64,000 bases of DNA, taken from the NCBI GenBank assembly GCA_029717555.1, contig JAMDHS010000035.1, positions 124,001 to 188,000 on the forward strand, given 5' to 3'. The notes beneath the pieces are model-generated. The model was not told the DNA's origin and made no database searches. It saw nothing but the letters and a program-made list of their open reading frames with translations. Below, in pieces: positions 34,623 through 47,035 of this stretch; within the stretch, counting starts at the first letter, position 1; every line of letters begins with the position of its first letter. Both the position numbers and the translations under genes were made by a program. This stretch comes from Peribolospora baueri (lineage: Eukaryota; Basidiomycota; Peribolosporomycetes; Peribolosporales; Peribolosporaceae).

Positions 34623-36001
34623 CTACAAGCCGTGTGAGAACGCAGGGGGCATGCAAAACTGCGGTGTGTGCGCGCGCGTGTGTGTGTATGTGAGATGGGC
34701 CGGAGGGAGGTGTCAGTACAAGAAAGAGGGACTTGGAGCAATGAAGAAAAAAGAATACGGGATCGATCACACACCTTTCGTTCCACCTCATCCGCAAACC
34801 CAGCCACGACGGCCCAGCCGTTCCTCCTCGCGTCGGTGTCCCTTTCAAACTTGCTCTGTGACGCCTCCTTCACGCTCCCCTTCATCTCTCGCGTCTCCTT
34901 CGAGGCCTCGTGCGCCTCCTCTGCAGCCCGTGCCCGCGAGACGGCCCACGTTCGACGGATCTCCTCCCTGGCCTCACGTCTGCGTTCGAGCAGCTCGAGT
35001 TCGCGGACTTTGAAGGATGACGAGAAGCGCCGGTCGGACCAGCGAGGAGCAACGTTGTCGTCTGATTCGACGTTGGCGCCACTCGAGGCGGCGGAGGCGG
35101 ACGTGGAGAGGGTTGCCGCCCTGGGCCTGGCGCTCGAGGAGGACATGCCGGCGGCGGCCGATGCTCGTCCAGCGGTGAAATTGGCGGCACGACGTGCGAC
35201 GCGTTCGAGATGGGAAGGGGGGGGAAATGTCGCGGTGCTCCTGTGCGCCGACCCGTCCCATGCGACCAGGCTGGCGATCCTGTTGCGCTCCTCCTCCTTC
35301 TTTCGCTTCATATCGCTCTCTGGCGCGTTCATCTCCGCCAACGTCTCCCGCTTCTGGACGTAGGGACGTGCGAAGTCGAGCGCGCGCAGGCTCGTGGGAT
35401 AGGCGTGCATGGCCGACGAGTCCCATGCAGAGGAGGATGCGGGCGATCCGGTCAGGGAGGCGCCTTGCGGACAAGGAGACAAAAGAGTCGAGCTGGACGG
35501 GTTGGACGGCTTTGCGTTGGCACGCGCCACAAAGTCAAGGCAGCGCGGATCGAACGAGGCGGACGGGGCAGGCGAGAAGGAGCGCGTCCTGTTCAGAGAC
35601 GGCCTGACGGGTGAGCGACCGCGAGGACGAGTCGAGTCCGTAGCGCGGTCCGTGGCTGAAAATGCGGGCAGGACAGACGCGGAGGCCATTTCGTTCTCGT
35701 CCTTGACCGGTGGCTGAGCGTGCTTGGCCGAAATGGAAGGAGCGGCCGCACCGTCCTCCTTGACCGCCGTCCTGGCGGCGTGCCGGCTGACGGCCCTCCA
35801 GGCCTCTCCTTCGCCCTTGGCGGCCTCGTACGCGAACCTGAGGGCGTCGCGCTGGTGGCGCACCCGGAGGGCGTAGGAGGCGAGGGCGAGCGTGGTGAGC
35901 GAGGCTGCGGTGAGCGTGAGGGTGGATGCGATGTAAGGCGTGGCGGCGTCGGCGGCCGGAGGGGTGGAGTCGTGTGCGGACATGGTGTGGAATGCGCGCA
36001 A
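34623..36001 (-). CDS. Unrecognised protein with N-terminal membrane anchor
   Basis: One long exon (36001 to about 34775) plus a short final exon. The N-terminus has a hydrophobic segment, YIASTLTLTAASLTTLALAS, at about residues 24-43, followed by RVRHQR. This would be a signal anchor with the rest cytosolic. The body is Ser/Arg/Ala-rich with a charged helical stretch, VRELELLERRREAREEIRR, around residue 340. A donor GTGTGTGA follows EVERK, and the next CAG (after an alternating GT/GC tract) opens FCMPPAFSHGL and a stop at 34625-34623. If that intron is not spliced, the frame stays open to 34199. No domain or family recognised. The start could also be the Met six residues in (35983). Confidence 0.5.
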
Positions 36002-37471
36002 GACGAAGTCGGGGCAAGTAAGGCTTGTTCTCGGGACAGAAGGGTGAGGTCTACGAGCGCTGCGAGACGAGGACGGGGATGATCAGCGAGCGCGCCGGGC
36101 GATTCGCGTTTGGACGACGACTGGAGTTGCGTGTGTCTTTCCTTCGTTCCTTCGTTCCTTCGTTCCTTCTTTCTTCCTCTGCCGCTGGGGAGAGAAGAGG
36201 GACGGTGTGTGCACGTAAGCCGGTCGGGATGAGCCACTCGTCCGTGCGAGCGGGTGTGAGAAGGTGGGAGAGATGCTGGTGAGCAAGCCGTGCCTGACTG
36301 CCCGTCCTCCACGCCCCGCCTTTTTATCAACGCGAGGACGACGGCGACGGGCGGTGCGCACCGATGCTGGCTGCCGGTGGGCGGGCGGGCGGGCGGGTGT
36401 GGTGCTGAGCCGCCGCCCAATCTCCATCATCCATCGCGCGTCATCCATCCGCAACCCGGGGCCATTTTAGACGGCCGAGACCGTGGTGAGGAGACAATGT
36501 GGGCGATGGGCCTTCCTTTTTCTCCGCTCCCCCGCGTCTCACTCCTGGTCTTAGATGTGGAGAAGGGCATGAGCGCCCGCGGGCAGGCCGCGCCCCCTGC
36601 GGGCGGACAATGGGGAGGATGGAAGAACGCCGGGCGTGGGGTCATGGTGACGAACACGATGAGCATCTGCTTGCTGTCTTGGCCGGGAGAAGAGGAGGCC
36701 ATTTCCTCTTAAGGAAGTCGCTTTCGAAAAACCTCGCTTCGGACTTGGGCGGCGTTGGCCGGAGCCTGAGGCCGGCCACATATGACGTAAGTGCAAGTCG
36801 CCGAAGCGCAATCACATGCGACGTAGTTGCCGCAGCAGCTACGTCACGCACCAGAGACGTTCCGAGACACGTTTCTTCCGTGGCCGTCGTCGACGCCAGT
36901 TCCCACGGCCCCCGTCTTCCCCAGGGTCGATCGACCCCGCTTTCTCGCGACAATGTCATTGATTACTAGGGATTTTGGTGACAGCGGCACTAAAACAAGC
37001 AGAGGTATGCAGCGCAGGAGGGAGAAGGAATGCGCGTGCGCTCGATAGAGAGGCGAACGAAGCAAGCAGAAAAACATATGGAAGGACGCGGGGACGAAAG
37101 CAAGCGGAGACTGTCTCTATAGGTACGGACGGACGGCACGAGATGGCAAAGCAAGGAGCACGGTGACAGTGAAAACAGATTGAACGGTGCACTGGAAGAC
37201 GCGGGATGAATAGACGCCGACGACGAGATTGCAAGATATCGGTGGTGCGGCGCACCAGAGGCAAGGACGTGGTGGGTTTGGACGGGCGAGCATGTTGAGC
37301 GGGCGAGCAAGCGTGCCGGGAAAGCAGGCAGAGAGCGGAGGAGAGACGGTACGATGCTGTGTTAGAGGGCGGAGCGGGCATAGAACAAAGGACGATGTGA
37401 TGATAGCAGGGATTGGAGAGTGATGTCGTAGAATGTCGTGTCGCAGCCGCGTCGCGTGGAGGGAGGCTGGC
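36002..37471. other. Intergenic with simple repeats and a G-rich run
   Basis: Promoter of the membrane-anchored protein and 3' flank of the Vsb1-like gene. It holds a CCTTCGTT repeat (about 36138-36172) and a GGGC run (about 36379-36398) that could form a G-quadruplex. Open frames lack domains. Confidence 0.5.
36379..36398. repeat. GGGC tandem run, potential G-quadruplex
   Basis: Five consecutive GGGC-type units give at least four G-triplets with one-base loops, the classic quadruplex pattern, about 380 bases upstream of a minus-strand gene start. Confidence 0.7.
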
Positions 37472-40400
37472 TCAGGTAAGCTGGGAAACCATGTATCCCT
37501 GAAGAACGGTGTGCGCGGCATGTCCAAAGGCGAGAGAGCAGTGAGTCGAACGAGCACCGGACCATTCAGATCATCCGTCCGCCTTTCTGTCCGCCCGCTC
37601 GCCCCACTCACCATCAGAACGTCCTGCTCCTCGACCGACACGCGGAGGATGATCTGGACGAACTCGGAGCACACCGACGGCAACTCCTTCTCCAATCTCT
37701 TCAGGCTGTCTGCGTCCAGCTGCCAGAGCGTGCACTCGACGTCAGCGGCGACGGTGGTGTTGCGCGGGTGCCGTGAGAGGAAGGACAGCTGGAGGAGAGA
37801 ATGGGGAGAGGAACCTGAGTCACCTCTGGTCAGCAGGAAAAACGCTCCGTGCGCGCTCACCTCTCCGGCCAAAGTGCCAGCGAGCATGCACTCTTGAACG
37901 GTGAAATCTTCCTTGTCGTACGAGTACTTGGCCTTGAGGATGCCGGACTCGATCTTTGAATGGAGAGCCGAGCCATAAGTCAGCCTCTGTCATTCGTCCC
38001 CGTCCTCCATGCGAGTTCGCCCGTGACCTCGCCATCGAGGAAAACATGCCGTCCGAGCCCCACTCACGATGTACATGCTATCCGCCTCGTCGCCCTCTCG
38101 CCAGAGCACCTGCCCCTCAGGGACGACAAGCATTTTGAAATAGGGCACGAGCTTCCAGAAGAAATCCTCCCTCTGGCCCGTGTACGCTCTGAACGTCTGA
38201 AGGAGCAGCGGCAAAGGCTGCGCAAAGTTGGGCCGAGCGAGCGCTTGCTCCGGCGATATGGGACCGGGAGATCCAGCTACGTGAAGGGGGAGGGAGAGCG
38301 CGAGCGGTGGGGAGAAGCATAAGATAACGGCGAACACGCGATCCGGGGAGGGACCTCGTCAGGGATAAGACTCACTTCCGACGGTGGAGACGATAGCCGA
38401 CTTTGCCGCTTCGTGGAGCTGGACTCGACGCGGCGAGTTCTCGTAAGACTCGCTCAAACTGAACACGGCCGGTCCCGATGCCGCTGGCACGTCTGTGAAG
38501 AAGGCAAACATCCGACAAGTAAACACTGTCAGCGGACCGGTTCCTTGAGAATCGTCCTTGCGGGACCGCATCGTTCGGTCACGCTCACCCAAACCAGCGC
38601 CGGCGGCGAACGAAGCCTGTCCGAAGGCTTTAGCAGCGTGGAGCTGAGAGGAGTACATGCCCCGCAAGTAGCTGTTCTCCGTCCACTCCAGCGCCTCGTT
38701 AAGGTCTTTGAGCACGCACACGCCAGACCGCAAATTGCCCGGTTCAGCCCAGAGGTCGATCCGCTGGAGCGCGTGTCCAATCTCTCCCTCGGGAGCGGCG
38801 CCACAGAAGACGAGAAGAACGTCTTTGGCGGAGAGAAGCCGCTGGATGCGCATGAAAGCCTCGGCGGCGCTAAAGTCGAGCCCGGTGACGAGGGTAAAGT
38901 CGACGATGAGGAAACGGATCGGGTCGCGCTGCCAGGTGGCAATGTCGAGGAGTTTGCGAATGTGCTGCTCGACCGAGGAGATTGTGCCAAAGAAGAGGAA
39001 ACCTTGCAGCTTGAGGATCTGTGTCTGCGCGCCGGCCGACTTGAGGAAGGCGCGCTGGATGGGGTGACGGCGCACGGTCGACTTTGCCGACGCGCCCGTC
39101 AGCGTGGCTCGGATGGTGCGGCCGCGGGAATTCTGGACGACGAAGAAGACGCAGGCAAAAATGATGCCGACGCCAATGCCGATAACAAAGTCCCAGAGGG
39201 TCATGACGACGACGATGATGACGATCGTCACGTACTCCCACTTGTTCACCCTCCCCCACGTGTCCCACACGGCCTCCTTGGTCAGGTCGATGCCGAGGAC
39301 GAAGATGAGCGCGCCGACGACGACGATGGGCAAGTATGAGATGATGCCCGGTCCGAGGACCATGATGCCAAAGGTGGCGGCGGCGAGCATGAGGCCGGAG
39401 AGCCTGCTGCCTCCGCCAGTCTTGTAGAACAGCACCGAGTTGACGTAGCAGAGGTAGTTCGGCACCGTACCCATCACGCCGGCGAGCAGGTTGGAGACGC
39501 CATGCGCGACGAGCTCGCGGTCGGTGTCCACGTTGTCCTCACCGATCGAGATGCCGAGGGCGGGTACGTTGAGAGGGACGTGAAGGATGCCGAAGAAGGT
39601 CAGCGCGAGTTGCGTCGGCATGGTCGCCCAAAGTGCTTTCCAGCTGACGCTCCTGAAGTCTGAACAACGGCAGAATGACGAGGGAAGCGGCGGCGTCATC
39701 AGGTCAAACGAAACCCAAAAGAGAACCGGCCATGGCTTTGAGCGGATAATCTCACCATAATACGTGTAGAACCTCCACCATGGCGTGTGTCCGCTCTGAC
39801 CGACGTCAAAGACCCAGCCTTCCTTGCGAAGCGTCTCGAACGAGAGGCCAGCGGCGAAGACGACGATGTAGAAGACGATCGGAATGCAAAGGAAGAAGAC
39901 GGGAAATACGAGAGGATGGTGGAAGCGTTGGGTTATGACGCGTAGGAGGACGGCAAGAAGGAAAGGAGGCAGCCAGAGAGAGAGGATGTGCATGTTGCCG
40001 AAGAAGAGACGAAGGTAGTCGAGGGTGAACTCGATACCCCCTTCCAAGCGCGCGGTGACCTCGAGACTATAAAGGGGAGCGGCGCGGCGGCAGCACATAG
40101 CGGAGCACAGCGCGTAAGAGAGCCGAGGTCAGTATGCTCCCCATCGTCATGTCCCTGGCTAGCGCACGCGACTCACCCAGTGATGATCAGGAAAACGCCC
40201 ACGCCGCCGATGCAGCCGACGAGGATGTGCCTGGGGAAGAAGGTGATGAGCACGCCGAGCCTAAACTTGCCGAGGGCGAAAAAGACGAGGCCGGTGAGAA
40301 TGGCGCTGAGGGCAAAGGCGACCATCGTGGTGGCGATGATGGCTCTCCCATTCTCCTCGCCGACAACGCGCGTGATGATCTCGACGATAATGTGAAGGAA

Positions 40401-42264
40401 GGGCACGACCTCGATCATCATGCTCCCGTTTCCGCCCTTGAAGATAGATCCGCCGAGGGTGTAGACGAGCTGGGCGACGATGCACGTCACGAAGAACATG
40501 GACACTCCGTCGCCGCCAAAGTCGGAGAAGATGAGCGTCCCGGTGGGGAACATGATCATCCCGTACGACACGCCGTCGAGGATGTTGAGCAGCAGGCCCA
40601 GCACCACGGCGGGTAGAAGCCGGATCGGCTCCATGACGGCGTGCTCCACCACGTCTCGCATCGTCAATTTGCGGAGCGCGGTAGACACGTGCGAGATCCC
40701 TTGCGAGGGGATAGGCAAGCACTGGCGGAGCCTGCCCGCCGTGGTGGCGGTCGTCAGCCCTTCCTGACCAAAACGAATGTCGTCGGGCGAGCCGGAAAAG
40801 CCGCTGCCGCCGTTGTGGTCCGGGACCGCGGCCGCCCCGTCTCCAGGCGGACGGCGGCCTCCGCCTCCGCCTCCGCCTCCGGCGCCGGGCGGAACGTCGA
40901 CGACCATGTAACCGGCGGTTGTGGGCTCGAAAGTGTTATACCGCGGTTTGCCTTCCTCGTGCGCCGACCGAGCCGACCTTGCGTTCAAGAGCGGCGCGCG
41001 CTCGCCTCGTGCCCTTCCCGCCTCAAGATCAGATTCGTCGGCAGTCAAGGAGATCTGGGAGCTCCCGCCACCCGCCTGCCAGGAGCCGGAAGGAACGGGG
41101 CTCTTGACGGCTCGGGTGGAGCTGAGACTCACCGCGCCAGAGGCGACGCCCGAGGCAATGTCCGAGACGACGCCTGAGGCAAAAGTCGGCTGAAAGGTGG
41201 CCTTGGGAGTGCCCTCCGTGCTGCTCGTCTTGGTGCTCGCTCCTTCCCCGTCCGGAGGGGTGGGAGGCGAGGTGCGTTGGAGTAGGACGCTCAGGCCGCT
41301 CGGGGCCTGGCAGGGCGCGCGGGGTGGAGAGGGGGAAGGTGCCTTGGTCAAGGTGATGGTGTCCCGTACGTCCTCTCCATCGTCCCTGCCACCCTCTTCT
41401 TGCAATTCGCCCTCTTCCAGCTCCCCCTCCTCATCCTCGCCCACGTCATCGAGCTCGCTCCCGCTTCCGGCATCGAAAGAAACCCGACTGCCTCTCGATT
41501 CGGCATCTTCCGAGTCGGACATACTGAGAGCCATACTGGCCAGCGCGGTGGTGTTGCCGCGAATGTCCTGCGTGCTAGCGGTGTAGGAAGACGGAACGGC
41601 GACCGCCTGGGCGCCGGAGCCCTGACCGGCACCGCTTGCGAGAGCGTCAAAAGTCTGAAAGTGACTGCGAGAGGAAGAAGACGAGGTGAGATTGGCATGA
41701 CATGGCATCCCAGGTCGGCGTGCCCGACGGCGGGACTCACTAGTTCCTCCCGCCCAACACTTCTCCCTCTCTCAAGCTGAACGACGACCTCCTGTCCGCC
41801 GCCGGGTTCTTGCCGCCGGTGCCTGCTCCGAGGGAAAAAGCAGAGACGATGCCGCTGCTTCCAGCGTCGTCGGAGCTGGCGGCGCCGGCGCCGGCGCCGC
41901 TTCCCGCTCCGCCGCTGATGAAGGAGAACGCCGAGCTGAGCGCGCTTTGCGGCCTCGGAGGGAAGTTGAAGCGGTCGACTGCAGAGGCGGCGGAGGCCGA
42001 GCCGGCGTGCGTCGGTGTGGCCGCGCTGCCGGAGCGAACGCGGCGCTGTGCGTGGGGGGAGTGTGCGAAGGGATGTTGGTAGTGAGGATGGCCGTGGTGG
42101 GGGCGAGAGGGCGAGGGGGAGGACGAGCGGACGGAGGCGAGGCGTGGCCTGGTAGGGTCGCCGACTGAAGCTGTTCGAGGGGAGACGGGCGGCGGCGACG
42201 AGGGGAGACGATCCGAGCGGTCGTTGGCCGCGGGCGACGCCGGGAGGGTTGAGGTCAAGGCCAT
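37472..42264 (-). CDS. VSB1: SulP-STAS-cNMP-domain transporter (Vsb1-like)
   Basis: A large minus-strand gene with start at 42264 ([15 protein letters not shown]). About 480 low-complexity residues come first, including [15 protein letters not shown], as in yeast YGR125W/Vsb1. The SulP core includes [78 protein letters not shown] and [18 protein letters not shown]. The STAS domain follows ([20 protein letters not shown], then [19 protein letters not shown]). A cyclic-nucleotide-binding-like domain comes next ([20 protein letters not shown], then [20 protein letters not shown]). The end is GYMVSQLT from a tiny last exon. Vsb1 mediates vacuolar basic-amino-acid storage in yeast. The domain order is diagnostic; substrate is inferred. 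The intergenic space to the divergent Kes1-like gene is 2 kb. Confidence 0.85.
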
Positions 42265-44343
42265 GGCGAGCGAGAAGGAGAACGTCGGGATGGCGACGGC
42301 AAGGTGAGGTTGGGTCGGACGAGCCCGCCGGTCGTCGGTCGGTCGATTCCGTCCGTGCCGGCGTCGTCGATGCGGTCCGATACGGTAATGTTTCAGAGAT
42401 TTCGGCGAATACGAGGGATAGGGGGTCGGGAATGGTCCAAAGGGGAGCAAAGGGACGTAGAGGAGGAAGGAGGCCGAGCGGTCAGTACTGGCGATAGCGG
42501 CCCGGAGCGGATGAGATGATGGTGTGACGACAACAGCGATGACGGCCCACGACGGACGCTGCGCTGCGCCAAGCGGGTCTGGCGCTCGGCGTGTGAAAGC
42601 GTCCGGCGTCGAGGACGTGCGGGCGTGTGCGAGGGAGGGGAGGTGTCGTACGACGACGACGACAACGAGGGGGATACTCGGACGACACGACGTCGAGGCG
42701 GCCAGCAAGGCGTACCTCGCCCACCGACCAGCGCACGCACGCACCTTTGGACGACGACGACGCCATCGTGGCCGGCCTGCTCGTGCTTGCCTCCGGGCCC
42801 GTCGACGGGCGTACCGCGTGCTGTGGTGTGCTGTGGTGTGGTGTGCGTGGAAGCCGACGGAGCGAAGGGCAAGGCAAGTGAGGGGACGGAGAGCGTCGAC
42901 CCGAATCGACTCGACTCAACGAGACTCGACGAAACGCGACAACAGGTCTGCTGTTTGTTTGCTTGCTCGAAAAGAGGCCAGGGGGCCCGTCCAAGCCTCG
43001 CTCACTAACCCGTCTCTGTTCCTCTTGACGCGACGCCGACGACGCCGGCTGATCAGCTCCCGTTCGTCGTCCACACAGTCAGTCGCACCCGGTCTCACAC
43101 CCATTCCAGCCAGCCAGCCAGGGTCTCGCCTCGGACCATCCTGCACCGAGCCCAACGTGCGGCCGCTGGACCGCTCCTCCTCCTCTCTCGGAGCGGGCAG
43201 AGAGAGCACTGGCAAATCATGTGAAAAAAGCGCGACAAGGGCCTAGACGAAAACATAGGGAGACGGAACGACGTCGGGCCGTCTCCATCCTTCATATCAG
43301 TCTTGGGGACACGCGGACTAAGCCTTGGAGGATGTGATCATACACTGCAACCCCGCCTAGACTCTTTGTATGGATGGACTTTGGGCTCTCAAGCTCGCCT
43401 CCGTTGCCGAATGCCGTCGCCGGCGTAGTTGATACTGCCCGCCCCTTCCGTCCAGCCTGGCCCGCGAGGCTTATGGAATGGGCGGCAGCAGTGTCGGCGG
43501 AGGAGGACGGGGACCAGCCAGCCCTGGATGTGTGGCCCTTGGGCCATAAACAGGTAAAGAAGAGGTGGTGTGGTAACTGACTAGCCACCCCACCCACCGA
43601 TACCGTGTTATCATTTGTATTCCGAAAACGTTGCCACGGTCAGGAACATATCTCCATGATACTGGGCTCAGCATGCCAGGGGAGTCGGATCAGAATCGCA
43701 CGGCGAGAGGGAGGGAGGGGAATGAAGGCAATGAAGTCCGCCGACTCGCCGGCCAGCTCACACATCTCCCAGACGCAGGCGATGGCTGCCATCAGTGGTG
43801 GAAGAGGGAGCGGCGCTGCGTGCGCTCGCTGCGATCATAGAAGCCCGCGAGAGGAGAGCTGAGACTCGCTCGACCGACCCACAACGGCCGCCTGAACATG
43901 TCGCTTTAAGTTGGGAGTTCCTTGGCAGGATCCAATGTCCAACGCAGAATGGTCCTCCAGCCCTCGTGCTGCTGTCGATGCGAGGATGTGGCCGGCAAGC
44001 GGCGACGGCGTTGGTGGCCGACATTGGCGTCGAAGCCGGAGGAACGAATCGCCTGGCCTTGCCTGGCCTTGCCTGGCCTTGTCTGGCCTCGCTCGGCCTG
44101 GCGCTACGTCATACCGTTCGAGATCTGGCCTGCTTAGGTGGCTTTCACATTTTCGATCCCAACGCCTCCGTCCCGGCCTCTTCCCATCGGGCGGTCACGT
44201 GCCCTTCCAGCAGCGACGATGTGAAACGCACTCGCTCTCCTTTCCGCTCACCACCATCGACTGGCTCGCCGTCACCCCGTCGACTCGTTCCACCTTCGAT
44301 CCTTCCCTCTCCCGCCGCGTTTTTCCTTCTCTTCTGTCACTCC
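42265..44343. other. Divergent intergenic region with simple repeats
   Basis: About 2.1 kb between the Vsb1-like and Kes1-like genes. It carries a GTGCTGTGGT repeat (about 42819-42850), ACG triplet runs and a CCTTGCCTGG array. Several open frames of 70-330 codons overlap one another and have no domain, so I call no gene. Confidence 0.5.
44049..44094. repeat. CCTTGCCTGG decamer tandem repeat
   Basis: Four to five near-perfect copies of a 10-base unit lie in intergenic DNA about 250 bases before the Kes1-like start. Confidence 0.85.
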
Positions 44344-46174
44344 ATGTCCGAGGACGGTGACATCGGCGCGGGCGTCCCCGCTCACCAGCGTCAGGGATGG
44401 GTGAGTCCTGCGGGGAGGTTCGACGATGGCCCCTCCAGGGCGCAGCGCTGGTCGGAGTCGTCGGCGTGAACAGGGCCTGACTGACGACTGGCTTCGGGTT
44501 GCCTTGACGCGATGCACCGTGCGCTGCACCACCGACAGGGTCAGTTCCTCAAGAACATCGCCTCCTTCTCCGGCGACCTCTCCTCCATGACCGCGCCCCC
44601 CTTCATCCTCTCCCCCGTGTCTTTGACCGAATACCCGTCCTACTGGGGCGAGCATCCCGACCTCTTCGCTGCCGTCAAGGACGGAAGGGACGAGGTGGAG
44701 CGTATGACCAACGTGCTCAGGTGGTTTATTGCCACGCTCAAGGGGCAGTACACCAGTCGCAACACGAGCATGGGCACCGAGAAAAAGGTGAGTGTGGGAC
44801 GAGCCATCTCGTTCATCTCCATGCCGACCACTTTGCTTACCTGCCCTCCTTCGACAGCCCCTCAACCCCATCCTCGGAGAGATCTTTCTCGGCTCTTGGC
44901 CGGAAAAGGACGGCCGCGGCGAGACGGTGCTCATCAGCGAACAGGGTGGGCAAGCGCGTCCGCCCTCCCTCGGCACTTCCTTCATCTTGTCTGACTTTGT
45001 TCTTCCGTCTTCCGTCCGTCGTTGTGACTGCAGTGTCTCACCACCCGCCTATCACGGCGTACAACCTCGCTAATGCCACGGCGGGCGTCTCCCTTGAGGG
45101 ACACAGCGGACAAAAGACGTCGTGGTCCAAAGGGTCGATCATCGTCAAGCAGGTCGGCCACGCCGTCCTTCGCGTCGACCTCTCCAAGGTCCCTGGAGGC
45201 GGATCGGGCGAGGAGCTCTATCTTATCACCCTTCCGAAGCTCCGGATCGACGGTATTCTCTACGGAAGCCCTTACATTGAGCTCACCGAGACAAGTCACA
45301 TTCAGAGCAGCACCGGTTATACCGCCAAGGTGAGCAGGCTAGCTTTATTCCCTCCCAAGTCGTGTTCTTCTCCCCTTGTCTTCGTTGCTTACGCTTCTTT
45401 TTCCTGCCCTTTTCGTGCATCGTCTGCAAGATCGACTACTCCGGCAAGGGCTACTTCTCCGGCAAAGCGCACACGTTCAAGGCGACGCTCTACAACTCTT
45501 CCTCCACTTCCTCCCACCCCCTCGCCGTCTTCGACGGTGTCTGGCATGAGACGTCCAAGGTCTCTTCCTCCTCCTCTTCCGCCATCGGCAAGGCCGGGGA
45601 CGTGTTCTGGGACGCCACGACGCCGAGGGAGGAGCTCGTGGTAAAGCCCATCGAGGAGCAGGGGATGTGGGAGAGTAGACGCGTGTGGGAGAAGGTTGCG
45701 AACGGCATTAGATCGGGCGACTATGAGACTGCCAGCAGGGAGAAGTCCAAAATCGAAGTGAGTGGACAGCGGCGCGTCTGGACCCAGCGATGGTCGTCTT
45801 AAAGCCCGCGCTGGTGGCGGTCCCCATTTTGACCCTTCTCCGTCTGTCTTCCCGTCTTCGATACCTACCCTCCTTCCGCTCCTTCCTGCCCAGAACGAAC
45901 AAAGACAGCGGCGCAAGGACGAGCAGGCGGCCAACACGCCGCATCAGCTCGAGTACTTTGTTCACGTCGACGACGACCAGGAATGTGAGTCGCGTCATCC
46001 ATTGTTCGAGCGGGAAGTAGTGGCCTGGGAGGTCGCGAGCTGGCGACCGTGTTAGTTCGAACGCTCACATGGCCTACCTCTTCTTTCGCGCCCCGCACAG
46101 ACGCCGAGTTGACGGCCAAGTTCAACGGCGATCCGCCGAGAGAGGACGCTTACAGGCGGAAGCCGGCTGTCTGA
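44344..46174 (+). CDS. KES1: Oxysterol-binding protein, Kes1/Osh4 type
   Basis: Seven exons: 44344-44400, 44539-44787, 44858-44945, 45034-45329, 45431-45757, 45894-45984 and 46101-46174. This is a short OSBP-related protein made of the lipid-binding barrel alone. The N-terminal lid region reads [20 protein letters not shown]. The signature EQVSHHPP is split by an intron after its first three bases of context, and [13 protein letters not shown] precedes it. Further blocks are [60 protein letters not shown] and the C-terminal [20 protein letters not shown]. Such proteins exchange sterol for PI4P between ER and Golgi membranes. Length and motifs match the family, with no PH or ankyrin domain. 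Confidence 0.92.
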
Positions 46175-47035
46175 CAGACGACGGACCGACCATGCGGATC
46201 ACGGACTGATTCGGCCTAGGTAGACAGACCCACGCACCCACACACTCTTCCTTTCTTCTTTTGTTCCACGCTCGTACTCGTCTTGTACAAGTACGCCGTC
46301 AGGCCGCGCCCTGCCTCTCCCCTTCCTTTCATTTCCTTTGTCCCGAACCGCTAGGCCAGAGAACGCGACGGGGTCCGGGGCGGATGCCGGAGAAACGAAC
46401 AAGGAGCCTTCAAGTACGGACGTCGTCGTTTCGCCGTGCTGCCGCGGAGGTCCTTGCTTCGCGTCGCTGCTCCCAGCCCCGTTCCCGCCCCCGTTCTGCG
46501 TCGTCCTTATGTTCGTCGTCCTGTCCCGAACCGTGGTGTCACGTGTACAAGATCTCGGAACTCTTCCCTCGTCGCGACACGGAGCACTACTCTCATGCTG
46601 CGTGCTCAACCAAACTTGGGTCGATTTGGTGGAGACTTTCCTGCGAGCCTGCATCGTCGCTTGCGGACTGGAAGGCGACCGGTCTGTCTCGCCTGTGCAC
46701 GAGGTACTCACGGCATCCTTCTCCCCCATCACCTCTTTCCTTGGAGTTCGTCTTGCTGTCGTCTCATCTCGGACCGAGCTTCCGAGCCGTGTGAGTTGCC
46801 GCATGTTGCCGTTGCCGAGCGTCCGGTCCGGCCCTCCTCCACCTCCCGACCCCGCGCACGACTCGTCTTTTTCTTCTTACCCCACACCATCCACACCGCA
46901 CACGACGGACGTCTCTAGACGCTCGCTCGTCTAACGACCACATACGCCCCCATCGTACGGTAGGACAGACAGACCTCTGTCAGCCCAGCCCGTCTGCCGT
47001 CTATCCATCGCTTCCGACATCAGCACTCGCCGTCC
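46175..47035. other. Intergenic, no supported gene
   Basis: Three overlapping + strand frames of 150-200 codons (46261-46934) are Pro/Ser/Arg-rich, lack domains and overlap each other, so coding is unlikely. The last 100 bases are the probable leader of the carrier gene. Confidence 0.45.

Noticed and set aside
42524-43246. A 240-codon + frame upstream of the Vsb1-like gene
   Set aside because: Arg/Thr/Ser-rich, antisense to the probable 5' leader, and overlapped by other open frames.
46338-46934. A 198-codon + frame between the Kes1-like and carrier genes
   Set aside because: It overlaps two other open frames, is Pro/Ser/Cys-rich and resembles no family; in GC-rich DNA such frames are common by chance.
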